A stretch of DNA of 8,929 bases from Marinagarivorans sp. UBA5868 (GCA_002432095.1 DJFQ01000229.1:1-8929); one strand, 5' to 3'; numbered from the stretch's first letter, positions 1-6,921 are shown. The notes: generated from the letters alone by a model not told the origin. Translations and numbers: made by a program.

Positions 1-839
1 CCTTTGCCTTGCGCGTCGCCAGGATACCAATTCTGCACCGTGGAATATTTAATGTAGGAATTGTCCAGAGCAACCAGCTCCACCACTGCCGCATGCAGCT
101 GATTTTCGTCGCGCATTGGTGCCGTACAGCCCTCCAAATAACTCACTTGGCTGCCCTCATCCGCGATGATGAGAGTGCGCTCAAACTGGCCGGTTTTGGA
201 CTCATTGATACGAAAATAAGTGGACAATTCCATCGGGCATTTCACGCCTTTGGGAATGTAGACAAACGACCCATCGCTGAACACAGCGCTATTCAACGCC
301 GCATAAAAATTATCTTTTTGCGTCACCACGCTGCCGAGATATTTCTGGACCAGCTCCGGATATTCGCGCACTGCTTCCGAAATGGGACAAAAAATTACGC
401 CCGCCTCCTGTAATTTTGCACGGAAGGTCGTAGTAACCGAAACCGAATCAAAAACAGCGTCCACCGCGACGCCGGCCAGCATTTCCTGCTCGTGCAAGGG
501 AATACCCAGCTTTTTGTAGGTGTCCAGCAGCTGCGGGTCTACTTCATCGAGGCTTTTGGGTTTATCCGCCATGCTTTTTGGTGCGGAATAATACGAAATC
601 TGATCAAAATCGATTTTCGGGTAAGAGACATGAGCCCACGTGGGTTCCTGCATTTCCCGCCAGGCCCGATAAGCTTTCAGTCGCCAATCCAGCATCCATT
701 GCGGCTCATTCTTTTTGTTTGAAATAAACGCGATAACGCTTTCATCCAGCCCCGGAGGCAGCGTGTCCGACTCGATCTGGGTGATAAAGCCGGCGGCGTA
801 CTCTTTCTTGATCAAACTGTCGATATGATCTTGCGACAT
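1..839 (-). CDS. sufB: SufB, Fe-S cluster scaffold subunit (partial, N-terminal 279 residues)
   Basis: SufB is the scaffold subunit of the cytosolic SufBCD complex, on which iron-sulfur clusters are assembled and passed to apo-proteins. The reading frame is open from the ATG at 839 to the left edge, so the C-terminal part (about 200 residues, judging from the roughly 495-residue E. coli protein) is missing. Recognisable family segments are [18 protein letters not shown] (about 150-167), [20 protein letters not shown] (193-212), [21 protein letters not shown] (234-254) and [12 protein letters not shown] (264-275). Cys238 in the EGCTAP segment corresponds to the conserved cysteine (C254 in E. 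coli) that accepts sulfur. A weak AAAGG sits upstream of the ATG. It follows iscS by 40 bp on the same strand with no terminator between, so the two are probably co-transcribed. sufC and sufD are expected beyond the edge but cannot be seen. Confidence 0.96.
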   Translation of the reverse strand, partial: MSQDHIDSLIKKEYAAGFITQIESDTLPPGLDESVIAFISNKKNEPQWMLDWRLKAYRAWREMQEPTWAHVSYPKIDFDQISYYSAPKSMADKPKSLDEVDPQLLDTYKKLGIPLHEQEMLAGVAVDAVFDSVSVTTTFRAKLQEAGVIFCPISEAVREYPELVQKYLGSVVTQKDNFYAALNSAVFSDGSFVYIPKGVKCPMELSTYFRINESKTGQFERTLIIADEGSQVSYLEGCTAPMRDENQLHAAVVELVALDNSYIKYSTVQNWYPGDAQGK

Positions 840-879
840 GGGTATACAACCTTTGAAATCGTCCGACTGCCACGCCGGA

Positions 880-2043
880 TTAATGATGGACGGCCTGCCG
901 GCGCATTTCGCGCACTGTGGTTACCACTTTGTCGATGGCGAAATCCACGTCTGCATCCGTAGTAAAGCGGCCGAAACTGAAGCGCAATGCGCTGTGCGCC
1001 AGCTCATCACTTACACCTATGGCCTTGAGAACGTAGGAGGGTTCCAGACTGGCCGACGCACAGGCAGAGCCTGTGGATACCGCTAGCTCGCGCAGCATCA
1101 GCAACAGTTGTTCACCATCCACGCCTCCGAAGCTGACATTGAGAATGCCCGCCACCCTGGGTTCTGGCGCGCCATTCAAATAGACGTGGTCGAGACTCTG
1201 CAGACCGAGCCAGAACCGGTCGCGAAGGGCCTTGATGCGCGCCTGCTCCTGCAACATCAACGACTGGGAAATACGCGCGGCCTCGCCAAGGCCGACGATC
1301 TGATGAGTCGCCAACGTACCCGAGCGCATGCCGCGTTCATGACCACCACCATGGAGCAGCGGCGCAAGTTTTAAATCGCCCGAGCGGCGAACAAAAAGAG
1401 CACCAATACCCTTCGGCCCGTACATTTTATGGGCCGAAATGGATAGCAAATCCACTTGCATGCGCTGCACATCCAGATCGAGCTTGCCGGCGCTCTGTGC
1501 GGCATCCACATGAAAAATGACGCCCTTGTCACGACACAAAGTACCTATAGCTGCAATATCGGCAACTACTCCAATCTCGTTGTTCACGTGCATCACACTC
1601 ACCAACGCTGTGTCGTCGCGAAGAGCGGTTGCCACCTGTGCAGGACGAATGACGCCGTCAAGTCCCGGAGTTAACCAGGTGACATCACAACCTTTGGTTT
1701 GCAGATAGCGGCAAACATCCACCACCGCCTTGTGCTCGGTGACCGATGTAATGATGTGCCCACGGTCCGCCTGCCGGGCCTCCATCAGGCCTTTGATTGC
1801 CAGGTTGTTGGATTCGGTGGCGCCGCTGGTAAAGACGATTTCCCGAGGGTCCGCTGCGAGGAGCGTCGCCACCTGGTTGCGTGCTTCCTCGACCGCTTCT
1901 TCCGCGCGCCACCCGTAAAAATGGGATCGCGATGCCGGATTGCCGAAATTACCCTCAAACGTCAGGCACTCACTCATCCGTTCGGCGACCTGAGGATCGA
2001 CGGGAGTGGTGGCAGCGTAATCAAGGTAAATCTGCATCGACAT
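880..2043 (-). CDS. iscS: IscS-type cysteine desulfurase with shortened C-terminus
   Basis: A pyridoxal-phosphate enzyme that takes sulfur from L-cysteine, giving alanine and an enzyme-bound persulfide for Fe-S cluster assembly and tRNA thiolation. Starting at the ATG at 2043 ([15 protein letters not shown]) gives 387 residues whose numbering matches E. coli IscS exactly: His104 (TEHKAV), the PLP-binding Lys206 ([10 protein letters not shown]) and the persulfide Cys328 ([17 protein letters not shown]). A TTG six bases upstream is possible and closer to a GGAA, but the numbering favours 2043. The class I loop around Cys328 separates it from SufS. The protein ends at [11 protein letters not shown], 17 residues short of the 404-residue E. 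coli enzyme, so the conserved tail ending SIEWAHH, which contacts IscU, is absent. It lies 18 bp after iscR and 40 bp before sufB, so it probably feeds a SUF scaffold. Confidence 0.96.
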   Translation of the reverse strand: MSMQIYLDYAATTPVDPQVAERMSECLTFEGNFGNPASRSHFYGWRAEEAVEEARNQVATLLAADPREIVFTSGATESNNLAIKGLMEARQADRGHIITSVTEHKAVVDVCRYLQTKGCDVTWLTPGLDGVIRPAQVATALRDDTALVSVMHVNNEIGVVADIAAIGTLCRDKGVIFHVDAAQSAGKLDLDVQRMQVDLLSISAHKMYGPKGIGALFVRRSGDLKLAPLLHGGGHERGMRSGTLATHQIVGLGEAARISQSLMLQEQARIKALRDRFWLGLQSLDHVYLNGAPEPRVAGILNVSFGGVDGEQLLLMLRELAVSTGSACASASLEPSYVLKAIGVSDELAHSALRFSFGRFTTDADVDFAIDKVVTTVREMRRQAVHH

Positions 2044-2061
2044 GAGCAAACAATTCCGCGG

Positions 2062-2544
2062 TCAGTTGAGGGTGGTGATGGCGATAACGCTCTCGTCACT
2101 GTCGTGTGCCCGATGATCCTGGCGCGCAGACACAGTCTGCACGTCTCTGCGTTCCACCAAACTGGCCAGACTGATGCCACTTAGGAATTGATGAATCTGC
2201 TGGCTCAAATCGGTCCATAAATAGTGCGTCAGACACACTTCACCCTGCTGGCAATTGCCTGCACCACCGCAATTGGTCGCATCCACGGATTCATTCACGG
2301 CATCAATGATCTGGGCGACAAATACATCTTCCAGTGGGCGCTTTAACCGGTAGCCGCCACCAGGGCCACGAACGCTGCAAACCAAGTCGTTCTGGCGTAA
2401 CTTGGCAAACAATTGCTCTAGGTATGAAAGCGATATTTCCTGGCGCCGGGATATATCGGCGAGGCTGACCGGACCTTCGGTACTGTGCAATGCAAGATCA
2501 AGCATCGCCGTTACCGCATAGCGGCCTTTGGTCGTTAATCGCAT
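2062..2544 (-). CDS. iscR: IscR, [2Fe-2S]-sensing Rrf2-family regulator
   Basis: IscR is a dimeric winged-helix repressor/activator that senses Fe-S cluster status; the cluster-bound form represses type 1 sites. The 160-residue protein has the usual start [19 protein letters not shown], the recognition-helix segment [12 protein letters not shown] with Glu43, and the wing RGPGGGYRL (59-67). The cluster ligands are all present with E. coli numbering: Cys92, Cys98 and Cys104 plus His107 (CLTH). The length is close to the 162 residues of E. coli IscR. GAGGA six bases upstream of the ATG is a good ribosome binding site. It is first in the iscR-iscS-sufB operon, and a type 1 operator overlaps its promoter, so autorepression is expected. 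The C-terminal 25 residues or so are not recognisable, as is usual for this family. Confidence 0.97.
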   Translation of the reverse strand: MRLTTKGRYAVTAMLDLALHSTEGPVSLADISRRQEISLSYLEQLFAKLRQNDLVCSVRGPGGGYRLKRPLEDVFVAQIIDAVNESVDATNCGGAGNCQQGEVCLTHYLWTDLSQQIHQFLSGISLASLVERRDVQTVSARQDHRAHDSDESVIAITTLN

Positions 2545-2550
2545 GATGAT

Positions 2551-2555
2551 TCCTC
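2551..2555 (-). promoter_or_regulatory. Ribosome binding site of iscR
   Basis: On the minus strand GAGGA lies six bases before the iscR ATG, which fixes that start codon. The predicted untranslated leader is only about 33 bases. Confidence 0.7.
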
Positions 2556-2583
2556 AGACAGACGCCGACAAAACAGGGCCGGA

Positions 2584-2612
2584 ATTATCAAATACCCGAG
2601 TAATTCAGTCAA
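2584..2612 (-). promoter_or_regulatory. Sigma-70-type promoter of the iscR-iscS-sufB operon
   Basis: Read on the minus strand there is a -35 hexamer TTGACT (2612-2607), a 17-base spacer and a -10 hexamer GATAAT (2589-2584). Each hexamer matches consensus at five of six positions with ideal spacing. Transcription would start near 2577. The TGA stop codon of trmJ (2611-2609) lies within the -35 hexamer, so trmJ coding sequence ends inside the promoter. The IscR type 1 operator covers the -35 and most of the spacer, the expected geometry for repression by occlusion. No terminator was seen between trmJ and iscR, so some read-through from trmJ is possible. Confidence 0.85.
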
Positions 2613-2616
2613 GTAT
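2592..2616. promoter_or_regulatory. IscR type 1 operator
   Basis: A 25-base imperfect palindrome on the plus strand, with half sites ATACCCGAGT and AGTCAAGTAT around the centre AATTC. Against the E. coli type 1 consensus ATASYYGACT-RWWWY-AGTCRRSTAT, recalled from the literature, 24 of 25 positions agree; the only mismatch is G for C at position 9 (2600). It overlaps the iscR promoter -35 and spacer and the last few bases of trmJ. Holo-IscR binding here would repress iscR, iscS and sufB together when clusters are plentiful. Confidence 0.88.
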
Positions 2617-3421
2617 TCTTGCCGCCCGCCTCCCCCGCCTGCTCAAGCTCATGGACTCTCGCCTCAAGAGCAGCAACTCGATTTTGCGAATGGAAAATGT
2701 GGTTTTGCGTCGAGGTCAACACACCTCGGAGTATGCCGAGCTCCATCTGATCCAAACGCACTCGGTTATACAGACGACGTAGGCGCGTCATGGTCTGTCG
2801 CGGGTTATCGGCGGTGAGAAACCCAAGGCGGGTGAGAGTTTCTTCCAGATGGGTGAAGTACATTTCTACATCATCGACCTGCGCTGGCGGCTGATCCCAG
2901 TCGTCGAAATGGACCGGCGCCCCACCCTGCTCAGCGGTCAGCGCTGACATGCGCACCTCATAAGCAACCACCTGTAATGCCGCCGCAACATTGAGCGAGC
3001 TGTACTCTGGGTTGGCAGGAATATGAACGTGAAAATGGCACTTCTGCAGCTCTTCATTGGTGAGGCCTCGATCCTCACGACCAAAAACTATGGCCACTTG
3101 GTGCTGCGCCGCTTCCGTCCATACGCGGTCGCCACATTCGCGCGGCGTTAGCAACGGCCAGGGAATGCGCCGCTCCCGCGCACTGGTACCAATAACCAGA
3201 GCGCAGTCCGCAACCGCCTCGTCTAGGGTGCTGACAACTTGAATTTTGTCCATGACATCTAAGGCATTGGCTGCGCGCCAGCGCGCTCGTTCGGAGGGAT
3301 AATCCAGAGGGTCAACCAAAACCAGGCGCGACAGTCCCATATTTTTTAATGCGCGAGCAGCCGCCCCTATGTTGCCGGGGTGGGTGGTGTTCACCAGAAC
3401 CATGCGAATGTTGTCGTACAT
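2609..3421 (-). CDS. trmJ: TrmJ, tRNA (cytidine/uridine-32-2'-O-)-methyltransferase
   Basis: A SpoU-class SPOUT methyltransferase that uses S-adenosylmethionine to 2'-O-methylate nucleotide 32 in the anticodon loop of several tRNAs, acting as a dimer in the cytosol. The 270-residue protein shows the three SpoU motifs: VNTTHPGNIGAAARALKNMGL near the N-terminus with the catalytic-type arginine, IVFGREDRGLTNEEL in the middle, and IPANPEYSSLNVAAALQVVAYE, which forms the knotted SAM pocket. The C-terminal helical part (about 200-270) ends in a likely short coiled coil (NRVAALEARVHELEQ). It is slightly longer than the 246 residues of the E. coli enzyme. The ATG at 3421 has GGAG nine bases upstream. 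It lies immediately upstream of iscR, as in E. coli, and diverges from suhB. Confidence 0.94.
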   Translation of the reverse strand: MYDNIRMVLVNTTHPGNIGAAARALKNMGLSRLVLVDPLDYPSERARWRAANALDVMDKIQVVSTLDEAVADCALVIGTSARERRIPWPLLTPRECGDRVWTEAAQHQVAIVFGREDRGLTNEELQKCHFHVHIPANPEYSSLNVAAALQVVAYEVRMSALTAEQGGAPVHFDDWDQPPAQVDDVEMYFTHLEETLTRLGFLTADNPRQTMTRLRRLYNRVRLDQMELGILRGVLTSTQNHIFHSQNRVAALEARVHELEQAGEAGGKNT

Positions 3422-3478
3422 GAGAAGTTACTCCAGATCGGCCCGGCTGCCGGACGCTCAAGCTCAAAAAGGGCGCGG

Positions 3479-3487
3479 AGTTTAGCA
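3479..3487 (-). promoter_or_regulatory. Candidate trmJ promoter, extended -10
   Basis: On the minus strand TGC-TAAACT is an extended -10 element (TAAACT at 3484-3479). A weak -35, ATAACA (3508-3503), lies 18 bases upstream. Transcription would begin near 3472, giving a leader of about 50 bases. The -35 falls on the suhB -10 of the opposite strand. This is a motif reading only. Confidence 0.45.
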
Positions 3488-3511
3488 GATTCACCGGCAC
3501 GCTGTTATAAT
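3482..3511 (+). promoter_or_regulatory. Candidate suhB promoter with perfect extended -10
   Basis: TGT-TATAAT (TATAAT at 3506-3511) is a perfect extended -10 box. A moderate -35, TTAGCA (3482-3487), lies 18 bases upstream. The start point would be near 3518, some 36 bases before the suhB ATG. The -35 overlaps the candidate trmJ -10 on the other strand. Confidence 0.65.
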
Positions 3512-3553
3512 CCCGCGCTTTTTGCAGCAACCCCTCCAGTCGAGAGTCATTCC

Positions 3554-4354
3554 ATGGAACCTATGCTAACGATGGCTTTGCGTGCAGCGCGCAAAGCCGG
3601 TGAAATCATTGAACGCGCCCTTGAGCGTGTTGACCTGTTGAATATCGAGGAAAAAGGCCAGAACGACTTTGTCAGTGAGGTTGACCGCAAGGCGGAACAG
3701 GAAATTATTTTTCATCTGAAAAAAGCCTACCCAACCCACGGCTTTCGCGGCGAAGAATCCGGCACCCAAGGCAACGCTGATAGTGAATACCAATGGGTGA
3801 TCGATCCTCTCGATGGCACCACCAATTTCCTTCACGGCATTCCCCACTTCGCGGTTTCGATAGCCTGCATACACAAAGGCCAGTTACTGCATGGAGTGGT
3901 GCTGGATCCGGTAAAACGCGAAGAATTCACCGCAACCAAAGGCAAAGGCGCGACACTTAACGACCGGCGTATGCGCGTGAGCCCGCGCCGCAGCCTGGAG
4001 GGCGCTCTCATTGGCACCGGGATTCCGTTCAACGGCTTTGCTCTGGAGCACATCGAACCGTACTTGAATTGCCTGCGCGAGATCGCCGGCCAAACCGCTG
4101 GGATCCGCAGGCCCGGCTCCGCCGCTCTTGATCTGGCCTACGTGGCTGCCGGCCGCTACGACGGCTTTTGGGAAATGAACTTGAAAGAGTGGGATATGGC
4201 CGCTGGCGCTCTATTGATAAAAGAGGCCGGCGGCATGATCAGCGATTTCAAAGGCGGCAACGACTTTTTGGAATCCGGCAATATTGTTTGCGCCACTCCG
4301 AAAGTCTTTAAAAACCTACTGCAAATCGTCGGCAAACATATGGGCAATATCTAA
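3554..4354 (+). CDS. suhB: SuhB, inositol-1-monophosphatase family protein / rRNA antitermination factor
   Basis: A Mg2+-dependent, Li+-sensitive phosphatase-fold protein that hydrolyses inositol monophosphate in vitro. In E. coli its main cellular role is as a NusA-binding component of the ribosomal RNA antitermination complex. From the ATG at 3554 (MEPMLTMALRAARKAGEIIE) it is 266 residues, against 267 in E. coli. The frame is open further upstream but that part is not family-like. Metal and substrate motifs are intact: KGQNDFVSEVD (34-44), GEESG with Glu67, motif A WVIDPLDGTTNF (81-92) with Asp84 and Asp87, and motif B EWDMAAGALLIKEAGG with Asp214. GAGAG lies seven bases before the start. 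It diverges from trmJ as in E. coli and converges on the sensor kinase gene. The two roles cannot be separated from sequence alone. Confidence 0.95.
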   Translation: MEPMLTMALRAARKAGEIIERALERVDLLNIEEKGQNDFVSEVDRKAEQEIIFHLKKAYPTHGFRGEESGTQGNADSEYQWVIDPLDGTTNFLHGIPHFAVSIACIHKGQLLHGVVLDPVKREEFTATKGKGATLNDRRMRVSPRRSLEGALIGTGIPFNGFALEHIEPYLNCLREIAGQTAGIRRPGSAALDLAYVAAGRYDGFWEMNLKEWDMAAGALLIKEAGGMISDFKGGNDFLESGNIVCATPKVFKNLLQIVGKHMGNI

Positions 4355-4365
4355 GCGATATTGCC
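4343..4365. repeat. Inverted repeat over the suhB stop codon
   Basis: GGCAATATC (4343-4351) and GATATTGCC (4357-4365) are perfect 9-base arms around a 5-base loop that begins with the suhB TAA. The stem could form in RNA from either strand. Neither side is followed by a T-run, so it is not a standard intrinsic terminator. It could stabilise or delimit the suhB 3' end. Confidence 0.55.
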
Positions 4366-4404
4366 TCATCTAAACGATATTGTTGTTTCATCTAAACGAT
4401 ATGG
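4349..4404. repeat. Three copies of a 15-base direct repeat, ATCTAARCGATATKG
   Basis: Copies lie at 4349-4363, 4368-4382 and 4390-4404. Copy 1 differs from copy 2 at one base (G for A) and copy 3 from copy 2 at one base (G for T). Copies 2 and 3 share the extra leading bases TC. Start-to-start distances are 19 and 22 bases. Each copy contains a TAA; the one in copy 1 is the suhB stop codon. The copies fill most of the gap between suhB and the converging kinase gene. They look like local duplication of the suhB 3' end, but the order of events cannot be read from one sequence. Confidence 0.7.
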
Positions 4405-4415
4405 CCTCTCAGCAC

Positions 4416-6452
4416 TCAGGACACGGGCGTGTCCTCTTCTTCCAGCAAGGTATTCATTACTTCCATCAGCTGTTGCAGGTTGAGCGGCTTGGTCAGGTAA
4501 TAGGCAAACCCCGCAGAGCGACCTTTGTCGATATCCTGAGCCATGGCATTGGCCGATAGTGCCACCACTGGAATATTGTGGGTGTTGGGATCCGCCTTCA
4601 AAACCTCGAGGGCCTCATAGCCATCCATACCAGGCAGGTTGATGTCCATGAGAATCAAATGAGGTCGGTTGGTTCTTGCCACGTACAACCCGCGCAGCGC
4701 ATCCGCAGCGAGATCGAGATGAAGATTGGGATAACGCGCCAGTAATCGCGCCACCAGCCGCTGGTTGGAAACGTTATCTTCGATATACAGGATTTTTTTG
4801 TTACCGGAGACGGTAAGCTGAAACAGGCTTTCATCCGGCGCTGCCGATGGTAAAGGTGCTTGAGGAATATTCTGCGCGCCCTCGGCACATAGCGGTAAAT
4901 CGACCCAGAATTGACTGCCAATCCCCTCCTCACTGGTAAAGTCGATTCGTCCGCCCATATGGCCCACCAACTGCCGGGTAATCACCAGGCCAACGCCGCT
5001 GCCCTCGATATTGCCCAACTCCGCTCCCAGGCGGTTAAACGGCTGAAACACCTCGGCGTGTCGCTCCTTCGGGATGCCGCGCCCAGTGTCTTCTATATTC
5101 ACCCGGAGATAATGATCATCAGCGATGCAGCATGTGATCACTACCTTGCCCTGATCGCGATTGTATTTAATGGCGTTACTGATCAGATTCAAAAACACCT
5201 GGCGCAAACGTACTTTGTCGCCGTTAACAACGCGATCGGCAAGCTCGTTAGTCTGTAAGCACAACTGCACACTGCGAGCCTCCGCCTGGGATTTCACCAG
5301 GATCAGACATTCCTTGACCAATTCCACAGGCCGCAACAGCTCCATGGACAAGGTCAATTTACCTGCCTCAATCTTGGCTAAGTCCAGCACATCTCCCACC
5401 AACTGCAATAGATGCTCGCCGGCAGAGCGGATTTCCGTGGCGCTTTCCTGTAGGCCGGGCGAAACCGATGCATCCATTTCGATCAATTGGGCAAAACCGA
5501 GAATTGCGTTGAGCGGGGTGCGCAACTCGTGGCTCATACTCGACAAAAATTCAGACTTGGCTCTGTTAGCCTTCTCGGCGACCTCCTTGGCCCGCAACAC
5601 ACGCTCCTCTGCCAACTTCAGCTCGGTGATATCCATGTTAGTACCGGACATCCGCAAAGGTTCGCCGCGCTCGTTGAATGTCATCTGGCCGCGCGCGCGT
5701 ATCCAGCGCCATTTGTCATCTTTGCCCCGTATGCGGTATTCCACATCGAACGGTGCCTCGCCGCGAATGTGCGCCGCAAGCGCGCGATCAAACGCAACGC
5801 CGTCATCGGCATGCATACGCCTTCGCCAGGCTTGAATACGGTCGATTCCCTGGTTGACCACATCATCGTGATCGGTATAACCCAAGTGCTCCCAGCAGCG
5901 GTTGGAAAAATGGAAACCACCATGCTCCGCCGCCCATTCCCAGATACCGTCGTTTGAAGACTGAATAATCCGCGCGTGACGGGCCTCGCTGATTAGCAGT
6001 GCCTGCTCAGTTTGCTTCTGTTTTGTCACATCGAAGGCAATGCCACTGACGTACAGCACCCAGCCGTTTTTGTCGCGCACAGAATCCGCGCGAATCTCCG
6101 ACCAGATATAGCCACCTTTCTTGCGTCGGGTGCGATAGGTGACTTCACCAGGTCCAGGTTTTTTGAACATTCGGCTTACGGCGTCACGCACTTTGTCGAC
6201 ATCGTCGGGATGGATGTAGTCGTAATAGTTAGTGGAAACAGAGATGTAGTCGACGTCTTCGTCTGTATAACCAAGGTAGCGCCAATAACCACCACTCCAG
6301 TCCATGCGCCGCGACATCAGATCCCAGTCGAAATAACCATACCCATGACTGCCGTGAAAAATTCGCTGATGACGAGCGACCGCTTCACGCAACTCGGTCA
6401 ACTCACTTTCGTGATCCGATGCGAACAGCGACTTAACAAATTTGATCAACAC
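4416..6452 (-). CDS. Soluble hybrid sensor histidine kinase (PAS-PAS-HisKA-HATPase-REC)
   Basis: A 678-residue two-component hybrid kinase of unknown signal. It starts at a GTG (6452) preceded by AGGGGA. In order: a short helical N-terminus; a PAS/PAC domain (about 32-145, with YDYIHPDD and a PAC-like VTYRTRRKKGGYIW); a second PAS/PAC (about 158-280, with DVEYRIRGKDDKWRWIRARG); a coil; HisKA with phosphoacceptor His308 (SHELRTPLNAILGF); HATPase_c with N box Asn426, G1 box DTGRGI (455-460) and G2 box GSGVGL (484-489); a Pro/Ala-rich linker (about 523-548); and a receiver with Glu558/Asp559, phosphoacceptor Asp603, Ser633 and Lys655. All catalytic residues are present. No membrane segment or signal peptide is seen, so it should sense a cytosolic cue, possibly with a bound cofactor. 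It has no output domain and no response regulator or Hpt gene nearby, so it probably works in a remote phosphorelay. It stands alone between suhB and the secDF operon. Confidence 0.93.
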   Translation of the reverse strand: MLIKFVKSLFASDHESELTELREAVARHQRIFHGSHGYGYFDWDLMSRRMDWSGGYWRYLGYTDEDVDYISVSTNYYDYIHPDDVDKVRDAVSRMFKKPGPGEVTYRTRRKKGGYIWSEIRADSVRDKNGWVLYVSGIAFDVTKQKQTEQALLISEARHARIIQSSNDGIWEWAAEHGGFHFSNRCWEHLGYTDHDDVVNQGIDRIQAWRRRMHADDGVAFDRALAAHIRGEAPFDVEYRIRGKDDKWRWIRARGQMTFNERGEPLRMSGTNMDITELKLAEERVLRAKEVAEKANRAKSEFLSSMSHELRTPLNAILGFAQLIEMDASVSPGLQESATEIRSAGEHLLQLVGDVLDLAKIEAGKLTLSMELLRPVELVKECLILVKSQAEARSVQLCLQTNELADRVVNGDKVRLRQVFLNLISNAIKYNRDQGKVVITCCIADDHYLRVNIEDTGRGIPKERHAEVFQPFNRLGAELGNIEGSGVGLVITRQLVGHMGGRIDFTSEEGIGSQFWVDLPLCAEGAQNIPQAPLPSAAPDESLFQLTVSGNKKILYIEDNVSNQRLVARLLARYPNLHLDLAADALRGLYVARTNRPHLILMDINLPGMDGYEALEVLKADPNTHNIPVVALSANAMAQDIDKGRSAGFAYYLTKPLNLQQLMEVMNTLLEEEDTPVS

Positions 6453-6617
6453 CCTTTTCCCCTATTCCATGTGCTTTCGATGTGTCTGGCGGTGCTTTTG
6501 CCTAAAACAAATGACCTTGCGGTTGCAGTCAGTCGAGACGGATTGATCGACGCAAGAAGCCATTCGGACTTAATGAGCGGCTACCTAGATTCTTTTTTCA
6601 TTACATTGACCGGCGAC

Positions 6618-6645
6618 TTAGCGCAAACGGGGTCGAGTCTATACT
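6618..6645 (+). promoter_or_regulatory. Candidate promoter of the small gene, sigma-S-like -10
   Basis: TATACT (6640-6645) lies in the context GTCTATACTTTT. This resembles the CTATACTT core preferred by the stationary-phase sigma factor RpoS in enterics and pseudomonads, including the C just before the hexamer. A poor -35-like TTAGCG (6618-6623) lies 16 bases upstream; a weak -35 is tolerated by RpoS. The predicted leader is about 70 bases. Motif reading only. Confidence 0.4.
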
Positions 6646-6709
6646 TTTCGAAAGCACCAGCAAAGTAGCCGCCTCTACCGTGGGCCAAATGCTAATTTAC
6701 GTCGTACGC

Positions 6710-6714
6710 GGAGG
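6710..6714 (+). promoter_or_regulatory. Strong ribosome binding site of the small gene
   Basis: GGAGG nine bases before the ATG at 6724 is a near-perfect Shine-Dalgarno sequence. It is the main sign that the 63-codon frame is translated. Confidence 0.7.
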
Positions 6715-6723
6715 GGTTACCCT

Positions 6724-6915
6724 ATGAAGTTCCGGGAGTTCAGCAAAAATCTGTCGAGTGAGATCGAAAATCTGTTCGCAACCCTGGGAGACAGTTGCTT
6801 GCCTGAAGAGGCGCACCGTCTCGATGAGTCCGTTTCTATTCAGGAGATGCTAGAGCGCGTAAAAAACCTGGATATCGAGACTGAAGGCACCAAACCCGCC
6901 AAACCGGTCCGCTAA
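6724..6915 (+). CDS. Small hypothetical protein, 63 residues
   Basis: Not recognised. The frame encodes MKFREFSKNLSSEIENLFATLG, then an acidic middle (PEEAHRLDESVSIQEMLERVKNLDIETEG) and a basic end (TKPAKPVR). It is rich in Glu, Lys and Leu, probably mostly helical, with a single Cys, no membrane segment and no signal peptide, so a small soluble cytosolic protein is likely. Reality is supported by the strong GGAGG nine bases upstream, a candidate promoter and a hairpin terminator just after the stop. The frame also does not shadow another gene. It stands alone, divergent from the kinase gene and convergent with secF. It might be a regulated partner of the kinase or an unrelated stress protein; nothing in the sequence decides this. 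Confidence 0.65.
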   Translation: MKFREFSKNLSSEIENLFATLGDSCLPEEAHRLDESVSIQEMLERVKNLDIETEGTKPAKPVR

Positions 6916-6921
6916 CACCTC

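Larger units (their letters stand above)
6453..6723. other. 271-bp non-coding gap between kinase gene and small gene
   Basis: The gap separates the start of the hybrid kinase gene (minus) from the start of the small gene (plus), so both upstream regions lie here. The plus strand carries a TCTATACTTTT element near 6639-6649 and a strong ribosome binding site. On the minus strand no convincing promoter for the kinase gene was found. Short open frames here lack ribosome binding sites. No RNA gene or clear strong hairpin was recognised. Confidence 0.5.

Noticed and set aside
9..413. Plus-strand open frame of 134 codons
   Set aside because: It lies opposite sufB, has no recognisable protein family content and no ribosome binding site; the minus frame gives clear SufB motifs.
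1699..2184. Plus-strand open frame of 161 codons across the iscS/iscR junction
   Set aside because: It is antisense to two certain genes and has no family resemblance or start signals.
2545..2608. A missing cysE between trmJ and iscR, as in Pseudomonas
   Set aside because: From memory Pseudomonas carries cysE here, but E. coli does not; absence is therefore not unusual and no remnant was seen in the 64-base gap.
3380..3553. Upstream extension of the suhB frame
   Set aside because: The 58 extra residues are not SuhB-like, overlap the trmJ start and the suhB promoter, and the ATG at 3554 gives the family N-terminus and length.
5161..5835. Plus-strand open frame of 224 codons within the kinase gene
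   Set aside because: It is antisense to the PAS and HisKA coding region and its translation is low-complexity Ser/Arg-rich sequence typical of shadow frames.
6469..6546. 25-codon Cys-rich plus-strand frame in the gap before the small gene
   Set aside because: It has no ribosome binding site or promoter and could occur by chance.
6012..6668. Plus-strand open frame of 218 codons running from the kinase gene into the gap
   Set aside because: Most of it is antisense to the kinase PAS region, no ribosome binding site precedes it, and the part in the gap shows no recognisable content.
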